A DNA stretch of 64,000 bases, from positions 2,419,501 to 2,483,500 of the forward strand of contig NZ_CP071057.1 of NCBI RefSeq assembly GCF_017161425.1, written 5' to 3'. Source of the DNA: Marinicauda algicola (GTDB taxonomy: Bacteria > Pseudomonadota > Alphaproteobacteria > Caulobacterales > Maricaulaceae). The notes beneath the pieces are model-generated. The model made no database searches. It was not told the DNA's origin and worked only from the letters and a program-made list of their open reading frames with translations. Below are positions 36,142 to 44,435 of the stretch, piece after piece (the first letter of the stretch is position 1; every line of letters begins with the position of its first letter). The position numbers and the translations under genes are program-made.

Positions 36142-36780
36142 ATGGGCGCCGATCGACCCGATCCCGACGAGATCGAGGCCCTGGAGGGCGAGGCGATCGC
36201 GCGCCTCGCCGACCGGCGCGGCGCGCACGGGCCGGCGCGCGAGGTGGTGCTCGCCGCCGACCGGCTCGAAGTGATCGAGGCGGGCCGGGTGGTCCACCGG
36301 CTGGCGCTGGGAAACGTGAAGTCGGTCCGCCTGTCGGTGGACATGGCCGGGCCGGACACCCAGGTCGTGGCGCGCATCTGCGGCCCGGCGACCGAGATCG
36401 CGATCGGCAGCCGGTCCTATGTCGCGCCGGGGCGCTGGGCCAACAACGCGGTCGAGTTCCGCCGCCTGGTGCTCGAACTCCACCGCGCCCTGCGCGGACG
36501 GGAGGTGCGCTATCTGGAGGGCCACACGCTCGGCCTGCGCCTCGTCCTGTGCGCGCTCGGCGCGGCCATGGCGCTCGCCGGCCTGCTCTTCGCCTTCTAC
36601 ATGGCCGAGGTGAGACAGAGCGGCATGCTCGCGCTCGCCGCCCTGCCCTTCATGGTGATCGGCGGCTATCTCGCCTGGGTCTTCCGCCCCGGCGTGCCCG
36701 TCGCCTACGATCCCGAGCAGCTCATCGAGCGCTTCGAGAAGAGCGAGGCGGATGCGGCCGCGAAGGCGCCGGATATCTAG
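36142..36780 (+). CDS. Hypothetical membrane protein with two C-terminal helices
   Basis: A 212-residue protein from ATG 36142, chosen for its AAAGGA site 7 nt upstream. Residues 1-125 are soluble with beta-strand character (REVVLAADRLEVIEAGRVVHRLALGNVKSVRLSVDM), like a pleckstrin-like membrane-associated domain. Two helices (about 140-162 and 168-188) follow. No family name recognised. Its stop overlaps the stop of the convergent ATP-grasp gene in CTAG. Confidence 0.65.
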   Translation: MGADRPDPDEIEALEGEAIARLADRRGAHGPAREVVLAADRLEVIEAGRVVHRLALGNVKSVRLSVDMAGPDTQVVARICGPATEIAIGSRSYVAPGRWANNAVEFRRLVLELHRALRGREVRYLEGHTLGLRLVLCALGAAMALAGLLFAFYMAEVRQSGMLALAALPFMVIGGYLAWVFRPGVPVAYDPEQLIERFEKSEADAAAKAPDI

Positions 36781-37679
36781 CCCAGCCTCGCCTTCAGCGC
36801 GCTCGCGAACCGCGCGCCCATGCCCGGACCCTGCTCGGGATAGAGATAGGGCTCGATGAGTTCCAGCTCCATCAGGGCGAGCCGCCCGTCCGGCCCGCGC
36901 GCCATGTCGACGCGGGCATATAAGAGGCTCTCCTGCCCGCAGATGCGGCAGGCGGCGGCGAGCGCCTCGCGCGCCAGCGCCACGTCCTCGGGCGAGGGCG
37001 CATGCATCTCCTCATGCCCGCCATAGACCGACTGGACGCGGTAATCGCCCGGCCTGGGCCGCTTCAGCGCGGCGTGGGAGAATTCGCCCCCGAAGAACAG
37101 GAAGGAGTATTCGCCTTCCTGCGCCACGGCCGGCAGGAAGGGCTGGATCATCGCCTCTGCCGGCGGCAGCTCCCCGGCCGCGGGAAGCGGCTCGCCGCGG
37201 CGGATGCGCGCCTGGCGCCAGCCGCCGGCCCCGACCACGGGCTTGACCACGATATCCTCGGTACCCAGCGTCTCGAAGGCGGCCCGGATCGCGTCCGCGC
37301 TCGCGCGTTCCGCCCACACGGTCTCGATCACCGGCGCGCCCGCGTCCGCGAGGTCCTTCAGATAGGTCTTGTCCACGTTCCAGCGCACCACGCCGGGCGG
37401 GTTCAGCACCGGGCGCACCGCCGCCCAGCGCTCCAGCGCGGCGAGGAATTGCGCCTTCTTCGTCACGTAGTCCCAGGCCGTTCCGATCACCAGCGCGTCG
37501 TAGCCGCGCGCCTCGACCGCCCCATCCCAGACCACCGGGCGCAGGTCGAAGCCCGCTGCGCGGCAGGCCGGCTCGAGCTCGGCGAATTCCAGCTCGAACT
37601 CGTACTGGTCGGCGCGCGAGGCGGGATTGCCCGCGACCATGTCGGCGGAGATCAGGAAGGCGATGGCGCGCACGGGCAA
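36777..37679 (-). CDS. ATP-grasp family protein
   Basis: A 300-residue protein resembling ATP-grasp ligases of the RimK/cycloserine-DcsG kind. Visible parts are VIGTAWDYVTKKAQFL, VRWNVDKTYLKDL, EDIVVKPVVGAGGWRQ (ATP-binding Lys and loop), AMIQPFLP, EYSFLFFGGEFSHAALKRP and the metal-site ARVDM...LMELELIEPYL. It probably joins a carboxylate to an amine; substrates unknown. Confidence 0.82.
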   Translation of the reverse strand: MPVRAIAFLISADMVAGNPASRADQYEFELEFAELEPACRAAGFDLRPVVWDGAVEARGYDALVIGTAWDYVTKKAQFLAALERWAAVRPVLNPPGVVRWNVDKTYLKDLADAGAPVIETVWAERASADAIRAAFETLGTEDIVVKPVVGAGGWRQARIRRGEPLPAAGELPPAEAMIQPFLPAVAQEGEYSFLFFGGEFSHAALKRPRPGDYRVQSVYGGHEEMHAPSPEDVALAREALAAACRICGQESLLYARVDMARGPDGRLALMELELIEPYLYPEQGPGMGARFASALKARLG

Positions 37680-37841
37680 ACCTCATGGCCGTCGGAAACG
37701 GCGCCCTGCTAGCGCGATCCGGCCCGGCGCACCAGCCCGCCGCGCGGCAGCTCGGGCCGGGCGGCTTGAGGCGGACGCCGGGGCGCGCTAAGTCCGGCGC
37801 GGTTTTCCCGCTCAACGCCAATCCGAAGGTTGAAGATTCCC

Positions 37842-38855
37842 ATGACCGAGACCCGCTACGACGTGCTTGGCGTCGGCAATGCCATCGTCGACGTGATCGC
37901 TCACGCCACCGACCAGTTCCTGGTCGACAACGGGATCGAGAAGGCGGCGATGACGCTGATCGACGAGGACCGCGCCAAGGCGCTCTACGCCGCCATGGGA
38001 GAGGGCGTGGAGATCTCCGGCGGCTCGGGGGCGAACACGCTTGCCGGCGTGGCGAGCTTCGGCGGGCGCGGCGCCTATATCGGCAAGGTCGCCGCCGACC
38101 AGCTCGGCGACATCTTCGAGCACGACATCCGCGCCATCGGCGTGGATTATGACACGCCCCGGCTGAAGAACGGGGCGGCCACCGCGCGCTGCCTCATCAA
38201 CGTGACGCCGGACGCGCAGCGCTCGATGTGCACCTTCCTGGGCGCCTCGACCTTCTTCTCCGACGACGATCTCGATACCGGCAGGATCAAGGCCGCCGAG
38301 ATCACCTATCTGGAAGGGTATCTGTTCGACCGCGAGGAGGCCAAGAAGGCCTTCGTGCGCGCCGCCGAGATCGCCAAGGCGGCCGGGCGCCGGGTCTCGC
38401 TCACCCTGTCGGACAGCTTCTGCGTCGACCGTCACCGGGCGAGCTTCCGCCAGCTCGTCGACAATCACATCGACATCCTGTTCGCCAACGAGGCGGAGCT
38501 GAAATCGCTCTACGAGACCGATGATTTCGAGGCCGCGCTGGAAAAGGTGCGCGCCGAGGCCGCCGTGGCGGCGGTGACGCGCTCGGAGAAGGGCGCGGTG
38601 ATCGTCGCGGGCGAGACCACGGTCGCGGTGCCGGCCGAGCCGGTCGCCAGGCTCGTCGACACCACGGGGGCCGGCGACCAGTTCGCCGCGGGCTTCCTGC
38701 TGGGCATGGCGCGCGGCGCGGACCTGGAGACCTGCGGCCGGCTCGGCGTGCTCGCGGCGGCCGAGGTGATCTCCCATGTCGGCGCGCGCCCGGAAGTCTC
38801 GCTGAAGGAGCTCGCGGCCCGGCGCGGCATCGAGATTCCCGCGCCGGTCTCGTGA
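37842..38855 (+). CDS. PfkB-family kinase, adenosine kinase-like
   Basis: A 337-residue ribokinase-type sugar kinase. The substrate motif is GGSGANTLAGVASFGGRGAYIGKVA, the catalytic motif DTTGAGDQFAAGFLLG carries the base Asp. The start MTETRYDVLGVGNAIVDVIA is typical of alphaproteobacterial proteins annotated as adenosine kinase. Substrate specificity (nucleoside or sugar) is not proven by sequence. Confidence 0.88.
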   Translation: MTETRYDVLGVGNAIVDVIAHATDQFLVDNGIEKAAMTLIDEDRAKALYAAMGEGVEISGGSGANTLAGVASFGGRGAYIGKVAADQLGDIFEHDIRAIGVDYDTPRLKNGAATARCLINVTPDAQRSMCTFLGASTFFSDDDLDTGRIKAAEITYLEGYLFDREEAKKAFVRAAEIAKAAGRRVSLTLSDSFCVDRHRASFRQLVDNHIDILFANEAELKSLYETDDFEAALEKVRAEAAVAAVTRSEKGAVIVAGETTVAVPAEPVARLVDTTGAGDQFAAGFLLGMARGADLETCGRLGVLAAAEVISHVGARPEVSLKELAARRGIEIPAPVS

Positions 38856-39041
38856 CGGCGGGGGCGCCCGGCTGGGGAAAACTGCCCGGAAGCCCCGTGG
38901 CTCAAGCGGTTAATCAAAGCTGGAACCAGCCTTAACGCGATTTTCAGTACATTGTCGGATCGTTCGGCTCACGAAGCGTCGGGCAGGGGGCGGCGCCCCC
39001 CTGACGGCGTGGTTCAGACACCTAAGCCCGATGGGTCCTTC

Positions 39042-41129
39042 ATGGCTCCGATCCGACACGCCGTGTCCCGCATGATGCGCTCGCTGGTGGCGAAGTTCAC
39101 CGTGCTGTGCGGCATCATCCTGATCGCGGCGATCTCCGTCCTGATGGTGATCCAGTACCAGTCCACAACGGCGGACAACAAGCGCGCCAGCGAAACCCAC
39201 GCCCATCTCATCACGGAACTCTTCGCCACCAATGTCGCGGCGAACCTGGCGCGCCGCGACGAGGCGGCCCTGGCCGACAAGCTGTCCGATTTCGCCGCGC
39301 GCGAGGATGTCTCCGGGGTCTTCGTCACCGACGCCATGCGCCGCGTCCTCGCAGTCGGTGGCGCGGCCGGCGCCGAGGTCGGCGAGCGCGCCAGCGGCAA
39401 CCTGCTGCAGAGCGCGGTCGGCGCGGTCGACACCCGCCTGGAACTCGCCGCGGACACGATCCACATCGCCGAGCCGATCTTCCACGAGGGCCGGCTGGTC
39501 GGCGCGGCCATGGTGACCGTGCCGGTCGCCGCCGTTGCCCGGCCGACGAGCGAGCTCATCCTGCGCCAGATCCTGATCGCGGCGGGATCGCTGCTGATCT
39601 TCCTGCCGCTCGTCGCGCTCGCCGTGCGCCAGTCGCTGGGCCCGATCCGGACCCTGACCGAGGCGGCGCGCCTGGCCTCGTCGCGCAAGCTGGACCTGCG
39701 CATCGACGTGCACACCGGCGACGAGCTCGAGGTCCTGGCCAACGCCTTCAACCGCATGTTCGGGCGCCTGGAGGCCTCGGTGAAGCGCATCCAGCGCCTG
39801 GCCTATGTCGACATGGTCACCGAGCTGCCCAACCGCGAACGCTTCCGCAAGGAGCTGGAGCGCGTCTGCATCAAGGCGGGCGAGGAGGACACGACCGGTG
39901 CGGTGCTGTTCCTCGATCTCGACCGCTTCAAGCGGGTCAACGACTCCCTCGGCATCGGCGAAGGCGACCGGCTGCTGGAAGCCGTCGCCCGGCGCCTGCG
40001 CGAGGCCGCCCGCGCCTGGGATCTGTCCCACGGCGAGGAAGACAGCGAGCCCTCCATGGTGGCGCGCCTGGGCGGGGACGAGTTCACCCTGCTGCTGCCG
40101 AAGCTGAAGGATCCGGCCGACGCCGCGCGCGTCGCGCGCCGCGTCGTGGACGCCGTGCGCCGGCCGTTCGAGATTTCCGGCCACCAGGTCTTCCTCGGCC
40201 TGTCGGTCGGCGTCGCCCTCTTCCCGCGTGACGGCGCCGACCCGGAGACGCTGCTGCGCCACGCCGACCTCGCCATGGCCACGGCCAAGCGCAATGGCGG
40301 CAATGCCTACGAGTTCTTCGAATCGAAGATGAACCAGAGCGCCTTCGAGCGCCTGGTGCTGGAGAACGAGCTGCGCGAGGCCGTGCGCGAGGAGCAGCTC
40401 GTGGTCTACTACCAGCCCAAGGTCTTCATGAAGGACGGCGGGTTCGCCGGGGCCGAGGCGCTGGTGCGCTGGCAGCACCCGACCGCGGGCCTGCTCTCGC
40501 CGGGCGCGTTCATCGAGGCGGCCGAGGAATGCGGCCTGATCGGAGAGATCGGCAACTACGTGCTGCGCAAGACCTGCACCGAGTTCGCCAAGCTCCACAA
40601 GCAGGGCCTGTCCATTCCGGTCGCCGTCAACGTCTCGGCCATGCAGTTCGAGCACGAGGGCTTTGCCGACATCGTGCTCGACGCGCTCAACGAGAGCGGC
40701 CTGCCGCCCAAGCTGCTCGAGCTGGAACTCACCGAGTCCACGGCCATGCGCGATCCCGAGCGCGTCATCAGCCAGATCGAGCCGCTGAGGAAGATCGGCG
40801 TGACCTTCGCGATCGACGATTTCGGCACCGGCCATTCCTCGCTGTCCTACCTGACGCGCATGCCGTTCGACGTGTTCAAGATCGACCAGAGCTTCGTGCG
40901 CCACATGGAGCGCGATCCGCACGCGAAGATCGTTGTGGAGACCATCCTGGCGATGGCCCGCTCGCTGAAGCTGGAGACCGTCGCGGAAGGCGTGGAGACG
41001 ACCGAGCAGCTGACCTTCCTGCGCGAGCAGGGCGCGACGATCGCCCAGGGCTATCTGTTCGGCCGGCCCATGCCGCTCGACGACCTGGTCCGCTTCGCCT
41101 CGCCCGAGCCCCGGCGCGCCGCCCACTGA
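39042..41129 (+). CDS. Membrane GGDEF-EAL protein (cyclic di-GMP turnover)
   Basis: A 695-residue protein from ATG 39042. Helix 1 (about 18-38), a periplasmic part of about 140 residues, helix 2 (about 176-200) and a HAMP-like linker precede a GGDEF domain with intact ARLGGDEFTLLL and an EAL domain. The EAL residues are all present: GAEALVRW, VNVSAMQF, ELELTES, AIDDFGTGHSSLSYL, KIDQSF, VAEGVET and QGYLFGRP. So phosphodiesterase activity is likely; the cyclase half may be active or regulatory. A TTG at 38952 could extend it by 30 residues. Confidence 0.9.
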   Translation: MAPIRHAVSRMMRSLVAKFTVLCGIILIAAISVLMVIQYQSTTADNKRASETHAHLITELFATNVAANLARRDEAALADKLSDFAAREDVSGVFVTDAMRRVLAVGGAAGAEVGERASGNLLQSAVGAVDTRLELAADTIHIAEPIFHEGRLVGAAMVTVPVAAVARPTSELILRQILIAAGSLLIFLPLVALAVRQSLGPIRTLTEAARLASSRKLDLRIDVHTGDELEVLANAFNRMFGRLEASVKRIQRLAYVDMVTELPNRERFRKELERVCIKAGEEDTTGAVLFLDLDRFKRVNDSLGIGEGDRLLEAVARRLREAARAWDLSHGEEDSEPSMVARLGGDEFTLLLPKLKDPADAARVARRVVDAVRRPFEISGHQVFLGLSVGVALFPRDGADPETLLRHADLAMATAKRNGGNAYEFFESKMNQSAFERLVLENELREAVREEQLVVYYQPKVFMKDGGFAGAEALVRWQHPTAGLLSPGAFIEAAEECGLIGEIGNYVLRKTCTEFAKLHKQGLSIPVAVNVSAMQFEHEGFADIVLDALNESGLPPKLLELELTESTAMRDPERVISQIEPLRKIGVTFAIDDFGTGHSSLSYLTRMPFDVFKIDQSFVRHMERDPHAKIVVETILAMARSLKLETVAEGVETTEQLTFLREQGATIAQGYLFGRPMPLDDLVRFASPEPRRAAH

Positions 41130-41147
41130 GTCCGCGGCGTCGGCGCA

Positions 41148-41169
41148 GCTGTGGCATTGCCGCCACAGC
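41148..41169 (+). terminator. Hairpin after the GGDEF-EAL gene
   Basis: GCTGTGGC (41148-41155) pairs with GCCACAGC (41162-41169), 18 nt after the stop. The following tract (CAAACCCTTTC) is weakly T-rich, so it is a poor terminator or a mere stabilising hairpin. Confidence 0.4.
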
Positions 41170-41190
41170 CAAACCCTTTCTCGAATTTAA

Positions 41191-41220
41191 TTGAACAAAC
41201 CCGTGGGCCTGTGTCATAAA
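41191..41220 (+). promoter_or_regulatory. Candidate sigma-70-type promoter before the structured region
   Basis: TTGAAC (41191-41196) and CATAAA (41215-41220) or TCATAA are spaced 17-18 nt. This would start transcription near 41227, at the base of the inverted repeat described next. Confidence 0.4.
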
Positions 41221-41395
41221 TATCCCTGCGGGCCGCGGCAGGGCTCTGGATCGGCGTCGTCCCCCCGCTACGCATCCAGGCTTCGCGGCCCGCACGCCGG
41301 CTCGACCCCTCCCGGCGCGAGCGCCGCGTTTCCCCAATCGCGGCCCGGGTGCCCGGCGGCCATCCCCCTCGCCGCCGGGCACTCCATTTTCCGTC
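41221..41395 (+). ncRNA. Candidate structured small RNA
   Basis: This 330-nt intergenic region has no credible gene. It holds a long rod: TGCGGGCCGCG (41227-41237) pairs perfectly with CGCGGCCCGCA (41284-41294), and inside it CTGGAT (41246-41251) pairs with ATCCAG (41274-41279). A second hairpin, GTGCCCGGCGGC (41349-41360) with GCCGCCGGGCAC (41371-41382), is followed by TCCATTTTCC and could terminate. With the promoter upstream this outlines a transcript of about 170 nt. I find no signature of SRP RNA, tmRNA or RNase P. A long interrupted hairpin is 6S-like, but that is only a resemblance. It could equally be the leader of the gene at 41460. Confidence 0.4.
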
Positions 41396-41459
41396 CCTTC
41401 CCCGCGAGCGCCGCAGCTGCCCCCTAGGGCCGGCCCGCAAGGCGCGCTAGATAGCACCT

Positions 41460-42092
41460 ATGACCGACCACGATCCCGACAATGGCTCCGGCCCGTCCGG
41501 CGGCTCCGAAGACGTCATCGCCCGCCTGCTCGACGAGATCCCGCTGCTCTACAAGGCGCGCGCCTTCGCCGAGAGCGTCAAGGACCCGGCCTTCTTCGCC
41601 CGCCTCGGCGAGCCGCTGGGCAGCCGGGAGAGAACGCTCGCGCGGGCCTATCTCGACGGGCTCGGCTTTCCCGACGCCGAACCGGCCCCGCTCGGCGACT
41701 GGGCCGACGCGGTCGCGGCCGCCGAGGCGCTCGATATCGACGCGAGCGCCTGGGAGGCCGAGGAGATGCTGCGCGCCGGCCTGATCGAGGCGGTGCTCGA
41801 GCGCCTCGACGAGCAGGCCCTGCACGCCGCCCAGGCCCTCGTCGCCTCGAAGATCGGCGAGATCGCGCGCGAGGCCGCCGAGGCCAGCGCCGCGCTCGAC
41901 GACGTCTATGACGAGCACGTCATCAATGCCGCGGCCGGCGGGCTCGTCCAGGCCGCCAACGGCGCCGTGCTGGTGCTGCTGGCCGAGGCCGAGGACGAGG
42001 CCCCGTCCCATCCCTTCCTGGCGCGCTGGCGCCTCTATGTGCGCGGGCGCTGGCCGGTCGGCCTGGCCGGCTCGACCTTCAACATACTCTAG
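41460..42092 (+). CDS. Hypothetical protein, conserved-looking
   Basis: A 210-residue soluble, acidic, Ala-rich helical protein. It begins MTDHDPDNGSGPSGG and has LLDEIPLLYKARAFAESVKDPAFFARLG and a C-terminal ARWRLYVRGRWPVGLAGSTFNIL. I do not recognise the family. It precedes the exonuclease III gene by 17 nt, so the two are probably cotranscribed. Confidence 0.6.
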   Translation: MTDHDPDNGSGPSGGSEDVIARLLDEIPLLYKARAFAESVKDPAFFARLGEPLGSRERTLARAYLDGLGFPDAEPAPLGDWADAVAAAEALDIDASAWEAEEMLRAGLIEAVLERLDEQALHAAQALVASKIGEIAREAAEASAALDDVYDEHVINAAAGGLVQAANGAVLVLLAEAEDEAPSHPFLARWRLYVRGRWPVGLAGSTFNIL

Positions 42093-42109
42093 AAAGCGGA
42101 GCGATCGCC

Positions 42110-42922
42110 GTGAGCGGACTGACCATCGCCACCTGGAACATCAACTCGGTGCGCCTGCGCGCCGCGCAGGTCGCCGCATTTGCGCAGGAGGCGAGCCCGG
42201 ACGTGATCTGCCTGCAGGAGATCAAGTGCCAGGAGGACCAGTTTCCCTACAAGGCCTTCGTGGAGATGGGCTATCCCCACGCCCACGTCACCGGCCAGAA
42301 GGGCATGCACGGCGTGGCCACCGTCTCGCGCCTGCCGATCGAGCCGCTCGAGATGCAGCCCGTCTGCTCGCGCGAGGAGGCGCGCGCCCAGCGCGTGCGG
42401 ATCGAGGGGATCGAGATCCAGAACTACTACATCCCGGCGGGCGGCGACGAGCCGGACCCGGAAACCAACCCCCGCTTCGCCCACAAGCTCGACTTCGTCG
42501 AGCGCCTCGAGGCCTATGTCCGCGAGCGCGCGAAAGAGGAGGCCGACATCGTCGCGGTCGGCGATTTCAACATCGCTCCGCACGAGAACGATGTGTGGAG
42601 CCACAAGCAGCTCCTCTCCGTCGTCTCCCACACCCCGGTGGAGACCGAGGGCCTGGAGCGCGTGCGCGCGGCGGGGGACTTCATCGACGTCGCCCGTGCC
42701 CTGCACCCCGAGGAGGAGAAGATCTTCACCTGGTGGAGCTACCGCAATCGCGACTGGAGGAAGTCCAATCGCGGCCGCCGCCTCGATCATATCTGGGTGA
42801 CGCCCTCCCTGCGCGTTCCCGCGCTCTCCTCCGGCCGCGCGGCCTTCACCGTCTGGGATCATACCCGCGACTGGGAAAAGCCGAGCGACCATGCGCCGGT
42901 GACGCTGCGCCTGAAGGTCTAG
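42110..42922 (+). CDS. xth: Exodeoxyribonuclease III
   Basis: A 270-residue AP endonuclease / 3'-5' exonuclease of the EEP fold. Motifs: TIATWNINSVRLR at the start, CLQEIKCQEDQFP with the catalytic Glu, VAVGDFNIAP with Asp and Asn, RRLDHIWVTP and KPSDHAPVTL with the terminal Asp-His. The start is GTG 42110. Confidence 0.94.
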   Translation: MSGLTIATWNINSVRLRAAQVAAFAQEASPDVICLQEIKCQEDQFPYKAFVEMGYPHAHVTGQKGMHGVATVSRLPIEPLEMQPVCSREEARAQRVRIEGIEIQNYYIPAGGDEPDPETNPRFAHKLDFVERLEAYVRERAKEEADIVAVGDFNIAPHENDVWSHKQLLSVVSHTPVETEGLERVRAAGDFIDVARALHPEEEKIFTWWSYRNRDWRKSNRGRRLDHIWVTPSLRVPALSSGRAAFTVWDHTRDWEKPSDHAPVTLRLKV

Positions 42923-42925
42923 AGC

Positions 42926-44422
42926 CTAGCCGGCCGCCCGGCGCGGGTGCACCCACTGCGGCAGGAACCGCCTCGGGTCGAGGGCCTGCGGGGACCTGTA
43001 GCCGACGCCCGCCGCCTCGAGCAGGGCCGCGATGCGCCCGCTTTCGCACGCCTCCACGAGATCGCTGCAGCCGCCGAGCAGGGTGCCGCCAATGAAGATC
43101 TGCGGGATGGTCGGCGAACCGGTCCGCGCCTTCAGCGCCGGGCGGATCGTGCCGGCGAGCCTGGTCCGCGCGAACTCGACCGAGTCCAGATCGACGCTGT
43201 GGCAGTCCACGCCCAGAGCCTGGAATATGCGCCGCGCCGCCCAGCAGAACTCGCACCATTCCAGCGCGAACATCACGACGGGCCGGCCGGGATCGCCGCT
43301 CATCTCCGCGATGAAGGTCGCCGCCTGCGGGTCGACCTCCGGTTCCGCAGCCGGGGCGGGAGCGGGCGCGGGTGCGGCCGCGAACCGCGCGGAGGGTGTG
43401 CTCTCCGACAGGGCGAGCTCGTCCTCGTCCATATCCTCGGCCACGTCGGCGAAGAGCGGCGTGGACAGGTAGCGCTCTCCGGTATCGGGCAGCAGGCAGA
43501 GGATGTTCGACCCAGCCGGCGCGCGGCGCGCGGCCTCCAGCGCGACGGCCAGCGTCGCCCCCGACGAGGTGCCGGCCAGGATGTCTTCCTCCTCTGCGAG
43601 CCGGCGCGCCACGGCCAGCGCATCGCGCCCCGAGACCGGCACGGTCTCGTCGATCAGCCCGGCCTCGGCCGCATCGGCGACGAGCTTGGAGATGAAGTCG
43701 GGCGACCAGCCCTGCATCAGGTGCGGGCGGAAGGCCGGGTGGCTGGCCGCCGGGCTGCCGTCGGCCGCACGCGGCTGCGCGATTCCGCTCGCCAGCAGCG
43801 GGGAATTGTCGGGCTCGGCGACGAGGATGCGCGTGCCGGGCCGTTCGGCGCGAAGCACGCGGGCGACGCCCTTCAGCGTGCCCCCGGTGCCGAACCCGGT
43901 GACGAAGGCATGGAGCCGCTGGCCCTCGAACGCGTCCAGGATTTCGCGCGCCGTCGTGGCCGAATGGATGTCGGCATTGGCCTCGTTCTCGAACTGGCGG
44001 GCGAGGAACCAGCCATGGGTCTCGGCGAGTTCGCGCGCCTTGGCGACCATGCCGGTGCCCTTTTCCGAGGCCGGCGTCAGCACCACCTTCGCGCCGAGGA
44101 AGCGCATCAGCTTGCGCCGCTCCACCGAGAAGCTTTCCGCCATCGTGATGACGAGGGGATAGCCCTTGGCCGCGCACACCACGGCGAGCCCGATCCCGGT
44201 ATTGCCGCTGGTCGCCTCGACCACGGTCTGCCCGGGCTTCAGCGCGCCGGAGCGCTCGGCCGCCTCGATCACGCCGAGCGCGAGCCGGTCCTTGATCGAG
44301 CCGCCCGGGTTGAAGGACTCGAGCTTGGCGAAGACGCGGGCATGGGACGGGGACAGCGTCTTCAGTTCCACCACCGGGGTCCGGCCGATGGTGGACAGGA
44401 TGGAGTCATGGATGCGGATCAT
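42926..44422 (-). CDS. cysK: Cysteine synthase fused to a glutaredoxin domain
   Basis: A 498-residue fusion. Residues 1-315 are a PLP-dependent O-acetylserine sulfhydrylase: K44 in NPGGSIKDRLA binds PLP, with EATSGNTGIGLA, GTGGTLKG and AGTSSGAT. Residues 340-365 form a Pro/Ala linker. Residues 370-480 are a glutaredoxin with the redox pair C390-E-F-C393 and the TIPQIFIGG cis-Pro loop. Such a fusion could couple cysteine synthesis to thiol reduction. An insert DGSPAASHPA lies near residue 225, where the cystathionine-type cousins differ. The gene has its own start context and converges on xth. Confidence 0.9.
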   Translation of the reverse strand: MIRIHDSILSTIGRTPVVELKTLSPSHARVFAKLESFNPGGSIKDRLALGVIEAAERSGALKPGQTVVEATSGNTGIGLAVVCAAKGYPLVITMAESFSVERRKLMRFLGAKVVLTPASEKGTGMVAKARELAETHGWFLARQFENEANADIHSATTAREILDAFEGQRLHAFVTGFGTGGTLKGVARVLRAERPGTRILVAEPDNSPLLASGIAQPRAADGSPAASHPAFRPHLMQGWSPDFISKLVADAAEAGLIDETVPVSGRDALAVARRLAEEEDILAGTSSGATLAVALEAARRAPAGSNILCLLPDTGERYLSTPLFADVAEDMDEDELALSESTPSARFAAAPAPAPAPAAEPEVDPQAATFIAEMSGDPGRPVVMFALEWCEFCWAARRIFQALGVDCHSVDLDSVEFARTRLAGTIRPALKARTGSPTIPQIFIGGTLLGGCSDLVEACESGRIAALLEAAGVGYRSPQALDPRRFLPQWVHPRRAAG

Positions 44423-44435
44423 GGCGATGGCGTCC

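Noticed and set aside
41221-41395. Naming the structured region as 6S, SRP or tmRNA
   Set aside because: No conserved primary motif of these RNAs was seen; only the folding pattern is suggestive.
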